Origin: Elusimicrobiota bacterium
GTDB lineage: Bacteria > Elusimicrobiota > Elusimicrobia > UBA1565 > UBA9628
Reading direction: 5' to 3'
NCBI GenBank assembly: GCA_016212855.1
Contig: JACRDP010000010.1
Span: forward strand, 106,954-170,953
Length of the DNA: 64,000 nucleotides
The position numbers and the translations under genes are program-made. The notes beneath the pieces are model-generated. The model was not told the DNA's origin, ran no database searches, and saw nothing but the letters and a program-made list of their open reading frames with translations. Below are positions 56,813 through 64,000 of the stretch, one piece after another (position 1 is the stretch's first letter; the number at the start of each line of letters is the position of its first letter).

Positions 56813-59001
56813 AGCTCCGTCCCCCGTCGCGTCTATCCTGGCGGCTGCTCGCCGCGATCTTGCCGCCGGTGCTCGTGGCCGTGAGCGGGATCGTGTGGGT
56901 GCAATACCATCTGGCGCGGCGCGAGATTCTCGGCGCGATCAACAAGGAGATCGCCGCGCAGGCGAAACGGCTCTCCTCGGACATCGACGAGCTCTTCAAC
57001 CAGCGCCGGCGCGACCTGCTCACGCTGTCGGAGACGCCGCTGATCTCGGACTATTACCGCAACGTGGAGTTCGGCCTGCTCGATGAGGCCGGGTCCTATC
57101 AATGCGAGCTCGAGCGCTACCTGGGGAACTTCTTTACGCGCGCGGGCGTCTATGTGCGCATCGTTTTTCTCGACAAGAACGGCGCCGTCGTGGCCGGGGC
57201 AGGCGCGACGTTGCCGCCCTCGGAGCTGAGCCGCATCCGCAACGACTCGTTTCTCAAGGCGCGCGCTTCGGGCCGCGGAAGTATGTGGTCCTCCTCGATC
57301 GACGATCGCTCCGGAGTCGGACCGGTCGTTTACTACTGGATTCCCGTATTCGACGAGAGCGGGAGTTTCAAGGGCGCGCTGGGGCTCGCTTACGATCTGG
57401 CCGGCATGCGCGAGAAGCTCCGCGGAGCCGTCGTGGGCCGGCGCGGACGCGCGTACGTCCAGGCCGAAGACGGACGCCGCATCGAGGGACGAGCTCCGGC
57501 GGAGGACGGCCTGGAACTCTTGACGGCGACGAGCGGACTCGCCGGCCGTCCCTGGACGGTCGTCGTCGAAGCGCCGCTCGACGACTTTTTGGGGCCGCTG
57601 CGCATCGTGCGCAACGCCGCCCTCGCAACCCTGTTCCTGGGCATGGCCGGGCTCGGGGTGATTCTCCTGCTCCTGGTCCGCTCGATCACGCGCCCGATCG
57701 CGGTGCTCGTGGAAACCGCGCGAAAGATCGGCGCGGGCGATTTCACGCAACGAATACGCGATGCGGGCACGGACGAACTCGGAACTTTGTCCGGGGCGTT
57801 CAACGACATGGGCGAGCGCCTCGAGCTCAACCGTCTCGCCAACGCGGAGCTGCAGTCCCAGCTCATCCAGGCCGAGAAGCTGTCGGCGGTGGGGCAGCTG
57901 ATCTCGGCTGTGGCCCACGAACTGAATAACCCGCTCGGCGCGATCTCGGGCTACGTCCAGTTGGCGCAGCTCGACGAGTGCCCGCCCGCGTTGCGCCGGG
58001 ACCTCGAGCACGTCTATGCGAACGTGCTCCGCTGCCGCAAGGTCGTCGACAATCTTCTGTTCTTCGTGCGCAAGAGCCGGCAAGAGCGAGGAAAAGTTGA
58101 TTTGAACCAGGCCGTGGATTCGGCGCTTGAGCTGCTCGAGTATCGCCTGCTCAAGACCGAGGACGTCTCGGTGACGAAATTGCCGGCGCCCGCGGCGCCG
58201 CTGATCGTCGGCGACTTCCAGCAGGTCGTGCAGGTCCTGATCAACCTGATCAACAACGCCTGCGACGCGATGGCGGGCGTCGTGCGCTATCCGGAGGGCA
58301 AGTGCCTGACGATCCGCACCGGCGCGGAGGGCGGCCGGGCGTACATCCGCATCGAAGACAACGGTCCCGGAGTTCCGCCCGAGGCCGCGTCGAAATTGTT
58401 CCAGCCTTTTTTCACGACGAAGGAGCCGGGGCGCGGGACCGGACTCGGCCTGTCGATCTGCCGGCAGATCGCGCGCGAGCACGGCGGCGACATCGCGCTC
58501 GAAAACCGCCCCGGACTGGGCTGCGCCTTCACCCTGGAACTGCCCTTGGGCAGCGAGAGCGACTTCGAGCAATTCGACAAGCGCGAGGCCCCGGTCTGTC
58601 ATCCGCCCGTGCCCGGCAAGCGCGTTTTGGTCGCCGACGACGAGCAAGACATCGCCGAGGTCATCGCCCGGCTCTTGAGGGAAGACGGCGACACGGTGTC
58701 GGTCGCCGGAGGCGGGGCCGAAGCCCTGAAACTGCTGGAGGCTCAGGAGTTCGATCTGGTCATCTCCGACATGGAGATGGAGCAGGTCAAGGGGCCGGAC
58801 GTCTACAAGCGCCTGGCCATAGGCGGCGGACGATCCGCCGCGAAACTGCTTTTCGTGACCGGAGACATCCTCAATCCGAAAGTCCTCGAATTTCTATCCA
58901 AAACGGGGGCGGAGTATCTCGCCAAGCCGTTCGATATCGACGATCTGCGTCAAGCCGCGCGGCGGCTGCTGGCGAGCGGCGACACGACCAGGCGCGACTG
59001 A
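56809..59001 (+). CDS. Hybrid sensor histidine kinase with C-terminal receiver
   Basis: This 730-residue membrane kinase has a TM helix (about 10-30) and a large periplasmic Cache-like sensor ('SSDIDELFNQRRRDLLTLSE', 'VYVRIVFLDKNGAVVAG', 'VVYYWIPVFDESGSFKGALG'). A second TM (about 265-290) leads to HAMP ('SITRPIAVLVETARKIGAGD'), HisKA ('LISAVAHELNNPLGAISGYV', His about 368), HATPase ('VQVLINLINNACDAM', 'GTGLGLSICRQIAREHGG') and a receiver (Asp in 'DLVISDMEME', about 653). TTG 56809 is the only plausible start next to the cupin stop. It probably reads out a ligand linked to the solute-binding protein or cupin upstream. Confidence 0.9.
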   Translation: MKLRPPSRLSWRLLAAILPPVLVAVSGIVWVQYHLARREILGAINKEIAAQAKRLSSDIDELFNQRRRDLLTLSETPLISDYYRNVEFGLLDEAGSYQCELERYLGNFFTRAGVYVRIVFLDKNGAVVAGAGATLPPSELSRIRNDSFLKARASGRGSMWSSSIDDRSGVGPVVYYWIPVFDESGSFKGALGLAYDLAGMREKLRGAVVGRRGRAYVQAEDGRRIEGRAPAEDGLELLTATSGLAGRPWTVVVEAPLDDFLGPLRIVRNAALATLFLGMAGLGVILLLLVRSITRPIAVLVETARKIGAGDFTQRIRDAGTDELGTLSGAFNDMGERLELNRLANAELQSQLIQAEKLSAVGQLISAVAHELNNPLGAISGYVQLAQLDECPPALRRDLEHVYANVLRCRKVVDNLLFFVRKSRQERGKVDLNQAVDSALELLEYRLLKTEDVSVTKLPAPAAPLIVGDFQQVVQVLINLINNACDAMAGVVRYPEGKCLTIRTGAEGGRAYIRIEDNGPGVPPEAASKLFQPFFTTKEPGRGTGLGLSICRQIAREHGGDIALENRPGLGCAFTLELPLGSESDFEQFDKREAPVCHPPVPGKRVLVADDEQDIAEVIARLLREDGDTVSVAGGGAEALKLLEAQEFDLVISDMEMEQVKGPDVYKRLAIGGGRSAAKLLFVTGDILNPKVLEFLSKTGAEYLAKPFDIDDLRQAARRLLASGDTTRRD

Positions 59002-59010
59002 GTTCCGGCG

Positions 59011-59445
59011 TCAGACGTCCAAATCGAGGATCTCGGATTCCGCATAATCCGACACGGGCGCAGGCGGAGGCGAGGGCATGCCCCCGCCGAGCAGTTCCGC
59101 GGCCAGCGCGGCGAATCGGGTGAAATTGACCGGCTTCTGCATGAGCCGGAGCAGAGGGTCGTCGCCCATCTCGCTCGCCACCTGGGCCAGCGGCGAGGCG
59201 GTCAGGACGATGATCGGCGTCGTCGCCGTGAAGGTGCAGCCGCGCAGGCGCTCGCGGACCTTGGCGCCGTTGGCCGCCGGCATGCTGTAGTCGAGGACGA
59301 TCAGATCGGGTCTTTCGTTCGTCGCCACCATAGAACCGGACATGCCGTCCAGGGCCGCGACGACTTTGTGGCCGGCGGCGCGGAGCTTCACCGCGAGCAG
59401 CTCGATGATCGTGGTATCGTCGTCGATGATCAGAACTTTAGCCAT
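59011..59445 (-). CDS. Single-domain response regulator
   Basis: This 144-residue CheY-like protein has 'KVLIIDDDTTIIELLAVKLR', phosphoacceptor Asp in 'PDLIVLDYSMPAANG' and Lys in 'RLMQKPVNFTRF', followed by a Pro/acidic tail ('PSPPPAPVSDYAESEILDLD'). No output domain is present. It is 5 bp downstream of the TonB receptor on the minus strand and convergent with the hybrid kinase, an unusual pairing of receptor and phosphorelay component. Confidence 0.9.
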   Translation of the reverse strand: MAKVLIIDDDTTIIELLAVKLRAAGHKVVAALDGMSGSMVATNERPDLIVLDYSMPAANGAKVRERLRGCTFTATTPIIVLTASPLAQVASEMGDDPLLRLMQKPVNFTRFAALAAELLGGGMPSPPPAPVSDYAESEILDLDV

Positions 59446-59450
59446 GACAC

Positions 59451-61478
59451 TTAGAAACGATAGTTGACCGTATAGCTCACCCGGCGGCCGTTGACGAGAG
59501 GCATGGATTCGACGACGCGCTGGCGGACGTATTCCGGCACGACGACCGTGCTGCCGGTGACGTTTTGAATGCCGACGGTGTGCTTGAACGAGCCCGTTTT
59601 ATAGCCGATGCTCAGATCCGCCCAGGCCTGACCGGGCAGGCGCGTGCGTAAAGTGTCCATGGGCGAATAGTGGTTGGCGGTGAGGCTGCCGAAGAAGTCG
59701 CCGGGACCGCGGGGATTGGCCGCGCTGAACGAGACGCCTCCCGAGAGGGTATAGCGCGGCACATATTTAAAATTGGAGGTCTGGGCGGCGGCGAGGCCGC
59801 CTGCGGCTACGACCGTTTCGGCGTCGCCGTGGCTGCCCTTGATGTAGTTGAAGGCGGAGAAGGCGCTGAAGCGGGCGGCCGTGTAGCGCAGTTCGACCTC
59901 CGCGCCTTTGGCGTTGTATGACGCGGCGTTGGCGTAGAAATTCGCGTTGGCGTACGCGACGCCGTCGCGCGTAAAGTCGCCGATTTCACGATGGATCGCG
60001 TTCTTGTAATCCTCATAGTAGACCGTCACTTGCGCGAACAGGTTCTGCCAGGTGGTCAAGTAAGACGCTTCCGCCGAGGACGTCTTCTCCGGTCTCAGAG
60101 CGGGGTTGCCCAGAACGGTCACCGGGGCGTTTTGGAAATACAACTCAAATGGCGTGGGGGCGCGGAACGACTGTCCGGCCATGAACTTCGTGCTGTTGCG
60201 CTCGTTGATCATGTACACGGCGGAGAAGCGGGAGGAGACGTTGTCGCCGCAAATCGAGTTATGCGTGAAGTTTGTGCCCAGGGCGAGTTTCCAGGGTCCG
60301 CCGGAGTAACCGAGTTGGCCGAACAGCGAACCCTCCCATAGGACTCGGTTGTCCATTTTGTTGTCGGCGACGACGCTCTGCGAGGTGGAAACGAAGTTGT
60401 TGTAGTGCTCGGCCACGCGGTATTCGTGCTTGCCGCCCAAATCGAGGGAGACCGCGTCAGTGAGCGGCACGCTCGCGCTCAAGTCGCTGGCATAGCGGGT
60501 GCCCAGGATGTCGGAGCGCAGGGAGTCGGCGGCATCGCGCGGAATCTGACGCCGCTGGCGGTCGAAGGTGGCGGAGTATTTCAAGCCGCTCCAGTCCGGG
60601 TCGAAGCTGTAGGAGTAGTTGAGCAGGGCCAGTTCCTTCTCATGCCGGTTTTGCGCGCCGGAGGCGAGCGTGATGCTGTTGCCTCCGTAGTTCTGCTCGC
60701 TGTTGGTGAGGTTAGCCAGAAGGCTGTGGCCTCCGCGGCTCCAAGCCGCATTGATGGTTTTAGCGCTGAAGTATTCGCGAAGCTCAAATGTGTTCCTCGC
60801 CTCGTCGGTGAATGAAAAATGCGCCTTGCGCTGGCTGTAATAATCGGCCGAAATGAAGAGTCTAGACCCGTCTTTTTCGCGGGCGAAAAGGCCCGCCGCA
60901 CGCGAGACCTCCGCCGACCCGGAGAAGCCGCCGTGACCGCTCGCCACCCCGACGCTGGCCGCGGCTAGGCGCGCCCTCCTCGGAGCGTGGCGTAGGACGA
61001 TGTTGATGGCGCCGTTGAGGGCATTGGTGCCGTACAGCACGGAGGCGGGACCGCGCAGGATCTCGATGCGTTCGACCGAGTCGATGCCGACGCGATCGAT
61101 GTCGCCCTCGCCCGTCACCGAGTGGAACGCCGGTATGTTGTTGATCATCACCAGCACCTTATTGGCGTAATGCTCTTGGAGTGCGCCGCGGAAGGTGGGG
61201 ATGCGTTGCATGGCGTAGGTGCGCCAGACCGTGACGCCGGCGACGGACTGCAGGGCGTCGGACACGCTCTCGTAGTTGTAGCGTTCGATCTGCTCCCGGT
61301 CGATGACCGTGACGTTGGAGACGCTGTTGAATACGGTTTCCGGCCTGGCGGCGGCGACGGTGATTGCCTGGGCCTCTTCCTTGAAAAATTCAAACGCGTC
61401 TTCGGCGCGCGCCGGCGAGGGCAGGAGCAGCGCGAGACTCAGGAAGACGGCGGCCGATTGGACGAGTATAGACTTCAT
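59451..61478 (-). CDS. TonB-dependent outer-membrane receptor
   Basis: This 675-residue receptor has a signal peptide (to about residue 25) and an N-terminal segment 'EEAQAITVAAARPETVFNSV' containing a TonB-box-like 'AITVAA'. The plug has 'SVSDALQSVAGVTVWRTYAM', 'IPTFRGALQEHYANKVLVMI' and 'VERIEILRGPASVLYGTNAL'. The barrel ends 'VSYTVNYRF' with the terminal Phe. It resembles colicin I/BtuB-like receptors more than large siderophore receptors. The cargo is unknown. The 11-bp repeats 45-75 bp upstream may be its operator. Confidence 0.9.
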   Translation of the reverse strand: MKSILVQSAAVFLSLALLLPSPARAEDAFEFFKEEAQAITVAAARPETVFNSVSNVTVIDREQIERYNYESVSDALQSVAGVTVWRTYAMQRIPTFRGALQEHYANKVLVMINNIPAFHSVTGEGDIDRVGIDSVERIEILRGPASVLYGTNALNGAINIVLRHAPRRARLAAASVGVASGHGGFSGSAEVSRAAGLFAREKDGSRLFISADYYSQRKAHFSFTDEARNTFELREYFSAKTINAAWSRGGHSLLANLTNSEQNYGGNSITLASGAQNRHEKELALLNYSYSFDPDWSGLKYSATFDRQRRQIPRDAADSLRSDILGTRYASDLSASVPLTDAVSLDLGGKHEYRVAEHYNNFVSTSQSVVADNKMDNRVLWEGSLFGQLGYSGGPWKLALGTNFTHNSICGDNVSSRFSAVYMINERNSTKFMAGQSFRAPTPFELYFQNAPVTVLGNPALRPEKTSSAEASYLTTWQNLFAQVTVYYEDYKNAIHREIGDFTRDGVAYANANFYANAASYNAKGAEVELRYTAARFSAFSAFNYIKGSHGDAETVVAAGGLAAAQTSNFKYVPRYTLSGGVSFSAANPRGPGDFFGSLTANHYSPMDTLRTRLPGQAWADLSIGYKTGSFKHTVGIQNVTGSTVVVPEYVRQRVVESMPLVNGRRVSYTVNYRF

Positions 61479-61522
61479 GGCTCCGATCTCACATAAGTTA
61501 TAGCCCCGCGCATTGGCGGCGC

Positions 61523-61552
61523 GCTGAAGTGTGACTTAAGTCCCACTTAAGT
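61523..61552 (-). promoter_or_regulatory. Three 11-bp-spaced repeats upstream of the TonB receptor
   Basis: ACTTAAGT occurs at 61545-61552 and 61534-61541, and GCTGAAGT (6 of 8 matches) at 61523-61530, an exact 11-bp period. Direct repeats at 11-bp spacing are the classic binding pattern of OmpR/PhoB-type regulators. The array lies 45-75 bp upstream of the receptor start and covers the end of the receiver-HPt gene. Confidence 0.5.
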
Positions 61553-62255
61553 GCGCCTGGACGCGGGCGAATTCGATCTCGGCCGCGGCGGCCAGCAGCC
61601 GTGCGCGGGAAGCGTGCGACAGCTCGCAGGCTTCCTCGATCATCACGCAGAGATCAGAAAGCCTCTTGGCCCCGAAACTGCCGCTGGCGCCCTTGATGAA
61701 GTGCGCGGCCTCGCGCAACGGCCCGATATCGCCGCGCTCGGCGGCGGCGCGCAGCCGGGAGACCGCGGCGGCCTCGTTGCGGAGAAATTCGCCGATCATC
61801 TTCTTGAACGCGTCGTCGTTGCCGCCGAGAAGCTCCTTAAGTTCGCGCAGGAACTCTTCCTGGACCGGGGCGGCGTGGGCGCTCAACGCGCGTTCCAGCT
61901 CCGCCGAGCGCGCCGGCTTTTCGAGATAGTCGTCCATCCCGGCCTGCAGGCAACGCGCGCGGTTGCCGTCCGCCGAGTCGGCCGTCAAGGCCACGATCGG
62001 CACGCGGCGGCGAGCGCCTTCGCGCAGCCGGATCGCGCGAGTCGCTTCGTAGCCGTCCATTTCCGGCATCTGGCAGTCCATCAGCACCAACCCGTACGGA
62101 ATATCCTCGAGCGCGGCCAGAGCCTCTCGGCCGTTGGCGACGGCGTCGGCCTCGTAGCCGAGCACGGTCAGATGAAGCAGGGCCAGCTGCTGATTGGCGG
62201 AGTTGTCCTCGACGACCAATACTCGAAACCCGCGCGGTTGGAGCGTCGCGCTCAT
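61536..62255 (-). CDS. Receiver-HPt phosphorelay protein
   Basis: This 239-residue protein has a receiver ('FRVLVVEDNSANQQLALLHL', Asp in 'GLVLMDCQMPEMDGYEATRA', Lys in 'YLEKPARSAE') followed by a histidine phosphotransfer domain ('PLREAAHFIKGASGSFGAKR', His about 183). Such proteins shuttle phosphate from hybrid kinases to final regulators. It overlaps the GGDDF gene by ATGA and probably belongs to the same relay as the hybrid kinase at 56809. Confidence 0.9.
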   Translation of the reverse strand: MSATLQPRGFRVLVVEDNSANQQLALLHLTVLGYEADAVANGREALAALEDIPYGLVLMDCQMPEMDGYEATRAIRLREGARRRVPIVALTADSADGNRARCLQAGMDDYLEKPARSAELERALSAHAAPVQEEFLRELKELLGGNDDAFKKMIGEFLRNEAAAVSRLRAAAERGDIGPLREAAHFIKGASGSFGAKRLSDLCVMIEEACELSHASRARLLAAAAEIEFARVQAHLSGT

Positions 62256-63205
62256 GGCTCGCTCGCGCAGTCGCCTCTTAACAGGCCTGCGTCCTCGCTG
62301 AATGCGTAGCGGCTGAAGCGCGACGCGACGGCTTTAAGACGCGCCTTGGCCCGGCCGGCCTGGGCGCAGATGTCGGCCACGCATTCGCCGCCGCCCGGGA
62401 CGGCCAGAGCGATGCCGATGGAGAGCGCCGGACAGCCCGGTTCCGCGCCGACGTCGCCGCAAACGTGAGACAGGGCCATGAGCCTGGGGGACTGCGCGTC
62501 GAAGCGCAAAGTCATGTCCAGGGCCGTGCACTCCGCGTTTGCGGCGTCGACGACGAACCCGAAATCGTCGCCGCCGACGTGAGCCACGAACGCGCCGTCC
62601 GCGCCTTGGCGGCGTGCGGCCTCTTGCGCGCAGCGCGCCGCCAGACGTATCGCGTCGTCGCCGCGAGCCAGGCCGTAAGCGTCGTTGAATATTTTGAAGC
62701 GGTCGATATCGGCATGCAGGACTGCGAACGGCTCCTCACCCTCTAGACGCCTGCGGATTTCGTCTTCCAGGGCCGCGGGGCCGGGCAAGCCGGTCAAGGG
62801 GCTGGCTTGGCGGCGATCATGGCTGCGCGAGAGCTGGGATTCGACGCGCGCGCGCAGTTCCCGGACCGAGAATGGCTTGACGATGTAGTCGTCGGCGCCG
62901 CTCTCGAGGCCGAGCTCCTTGTCCTCGACGCGTCCGCGTCCGGTCAGCATGAGAATCGGCGTCAGACGCGTCCGCCACGAGGCGCGAAGCTTCAGCACGA
63001 CCTCCAAACCCGAAAGTGCGGGCATGCTCCAGTCGAGCAGAACGAGATCGGGCGCGGCCGCGTCGGCGCGCCGCAACGCCTGTTCGCCGTCGGCGGCCTC
63101 CTCCAGGAGAAAATCGCCGCCCGCGAGAGCGCGCGTGATGGTGCGACGGACCACGGCCTCGTCGTCGACGATGAAAATACGGGGACGGGCTTGGACGGAA
63201 CTCAT
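62252..63205 (-). CDS. Receiver-GGDEF-type protein with a GGDDF active site
   Basis: This 317-residue protein has a receiver ('RIFIVDDEAVVRRTITRALA', Asp in 'DLVLLDWSMPALSG', Lys in 'YIVKPFSVREL') and a diguanylate-cyclase domain ('DIDRFKIFNDAYGLARGDDA', then 'VAHVGGDDFGFVVDAAN', about residue 211). The usual G-G-(D/E)-E-F is G-G-D-D-F here, which may reduce or alter c-di-GMP synthesis. It is coupled to the CsgG-like gene upstream and the receiver-HPt gene downstream. Confidence 0.85.
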   Translation of the reverse strand: MSSVQARPRIFIVDDEAVVRRTITRALAGGDFLLEEAADGEQALRRADAAAPDLVLLDWSMPALSGLEVVLKLRASWRTRLTPILMLTGRGRVEDKELGLESGADDYIVKPFSVRELRARVESQLSRSHDRRQASPLTGLPGPAALEDEIRRRLEGEEPFAVLHADIDRFKIFNDAYGLARGDDAIRLAARCAQEAARRQGADGAFVAHVGGDDFGFVVDAANAECTALDMTLRFDAQSPRLMALSHVCGDVGAEPGCPALSIGIALAVPGGGECVADICAQAGRAKARLKAVASRFSRYAFSEDAGLLRGDCASEP

Positions 63206-64000
63206 ATGCCGCACTCCTGTGAGAGCCGGTAGGCCTCGCCGTCCACGGCCACGAAGCGCTTGACCTCGGCCTTGTTCAGGGCCGGCACGCGCTTGAGGTC
63301 GTACCATTCCTTCATGCGCGCGTAGAAGCGGCGACGCAGTGCGGGGTCCGGGATGGTGGAGCCCGGATTGGCCTTGAGCGTCTTGAGATCCAAGCCGGTG
63401 ATCAGGCGCCCCGCCCAATAGCGGGCCTTGATCTCGAGGATGGAGGACTCGAGGCTGTTGATGCGCGCCTGCGCGGAGGTGCACGCCGAAGCAGGCGCGT
63501 CGTTGGGCACGTCGCGCATCTCCAGGAAATCCTCGCGGGGGATCTCCGGAGGTTCGACCTCGAAAACGGGCGCGGGGACGACGATCTCAGATCGGCTCAT
63601 CGCAGGCTGCTGTTCGGGCGACGGGACCCAATCGCGCTTGATCTCCTGCTCCTCGGCCGCGACGATGAGTCCGGTTTGGATGTCGATGAGGCGCGCGGTC
63701 ACCACGGCTTGGCCGTCCATAATCGTGAAGCTTCCCGTGACGATCGCGTCCACCGCCATGAGGCGGCCCAGGCTTTTCATCCCGTTGGCGTCGAGCGCGC
63801 CGGTGCGGCCGAGGCGATGCTCGCTCATCACCCGGTCGAGCAAAGTGCGCTCCACGGCTTGAATGCCGCCGGCACGCACCAGTTGAGTGAGCAGGCGCTC
63901 GGAGAGTATCCAGCCGTCGGCCTTTTGACCGCCGGGGCCCGGCTCCAGGGGAAGCACCGCGACGCGCGAGAGGCCCGAGCGACTTGCCTGCCTCGCCAGT
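63202..64000 (-). CDS. CsgG/FlgO-like outer-membrane-associated protein, partial
   Basis: The frame continues beyond the right edge of the window, so the start is not seen. It reads 'SGLSRVAVLPLEPGPGG' at the edge, then 'GGIQAVERTLLDRVMSEHRL' and 'AVDAIVTGSFTIMDGQAVVT' with 'ARLIDIQTGLIVAAEEQEIK', the nucleotide-binding-like fold of CsgG/FlgO/LpoB proteins. A ~100-residue C-terminal helical part follows ('AQARINSLESSILEIKARYW'). Members are periplasmic or outer-membrane lipoproteins. The stop overlaps the GGDDF gene start (ATGA). Confidence 0.7.
   Translation of the reverse strand, partial: LARQASRSGLSRVAVLPLEPGPGGQKADGWILSERLLTQLVRAGGIQAVERTLLDRVMSEHRLGRTGALDANGMKSLGRLMAVDAIVTGSFTIMDGQAVVTARLIDIQTGLIVAAEEQEIKRDWVPSPEQQPAMSRSEIVVPAPVFEVEPPEIPREDFLEMRDVPNDAPASACTSAQARINSLESSILEIKARYWAGRLITGLDLKTLKANPGSTIPDPALRRRFYARMKEWYDLKRVPALNKAEVKRFVAVDGEAYRLSQECGI

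Noticed and set aside
1-64000. CRISPR arrays, tRNA/rRNA genes, complete insertion sequences, phage structural genes
   Set aside because: Looked for on both strands by eye; no regularly spaced repeats, cloverleaf with CCA context, transposase or phage morphogenesis motif was seen. Small RNAs could be missed.

Overview
The window is a GC-rich bacterial chromosome segment from a diderm (Gram-negative-type) organism. It encodes two TonB-dependent receptors, an Omp85-type outer-membrane protein, PepSY membrane proteins and many exported proteins. No ribosomal or other strong marker gene is present. Several exported proteins carry very long Ala/Pro/Val/Leu-rich N-terminal leaders, one or two ending in an F-D-G motif. 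From memory this style, together with the mix of sigma factors, response regulators and metal genes, suggests Elusimicrobiota or a similar poorly sampled phylum. That placement is inference and was not tested. Coding density is high, with many ATGA/TAATG overlaps. I saw no tRNA, rRNA, CRISPR array or intact insertion sequence.

Layout, left to right. 0.3-2.0 kb: an AbiE-type (type IV) toxin-antitoxin pair. 2.0-5.7 kb: a small exported CxxC protein, a TonB receptor and an exported Asp-box propeller with a C-E-C-C cluster, probably a metal-uptake unit. 5.7-15.1 kb: a seven-gene iron/siderophore operon behind two Fur-box-like palindromes (two small zinc-ribbon proteins, an IucA/IucC-type synthetase, an MFS exporter, a PepSY::MFS fusion, a DUF6607-like protein, a Cys-cluster protein and a double-PepSY protein), followed by a bacterioferritin. 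15.6-19.1 kb: a rearranged stretch of gene fragments, including a 246-bp duplication of sequence found 9.95 kb away. 19.2-25.1 kb (minus strand): a chromate operon in which an ABC exporter and two exported proteins sit between chrB and chrA. 25.2-26.9 kb: a bufferin-like BufA2 peptide, two AhpD-like enzymes and a zinc ribbon. 26.9-32.6 kb (minus): an arsenic methylation/arsenosugar-like cluster (ArsM, radical SAM protein, two small glycosyltransferases, a PiT transporter and a membrane glycosyltransferase).

32.7-36.0 kb: an ECF sigma factor with a FecR-like partner, a truncated SRPBCC gene and an orphan exported protein. 36.0-42.2 kb: periplasmic thiol/methionine-oxide repair genes (CcdA, DUF1223, MsrAB), then one ORF joining an ECF sigma factor to an Omp85 outer-membrane protein, then a membrane-bound class III nucleotide cyclase. 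42.3-44.1 kb: a mercury-type operon with a clear MerR operator, a MerT-MerP fusion, a CopZ-like iron-sulfur/zinc protein and a second MerP-like protein. 44.2-49.5 kb: an ECF sigma/anti-sigma pair, a redoxin running in frame into DUF547, a TVP38 protein, a MerA-like disulfide oxidoreductase without the MerA C-terminal cysteines, and a patatin. 49.3-64 kb: signalling and small-molecule genes. These are two solute-binding proteins, an OmpR regulator, an excisionase-HTH/receiver fusion, a ThDP enzyme, an O-methyltransferase, a cupin, a hybrid histidine kinase, a lone receiver, a TonB receptor preceded by 11-bp repeats, a receiver-HPt protein, a receiver-GGDDF protein and a partial CsgG-like gene.

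Taken together this is a metal-handling island: iron, probably copper, chromate, arsenic and mercury genes are interleaved with envelope oxidative-repair and signalling genes. The most unusual items are ORFs joining an otherwise independent N-terminal protein in frame to a membrane or exported protein through an internal signal-peptide-like segment (sigma::Omp85, PepSY::MFS, redoxin::DUF547).
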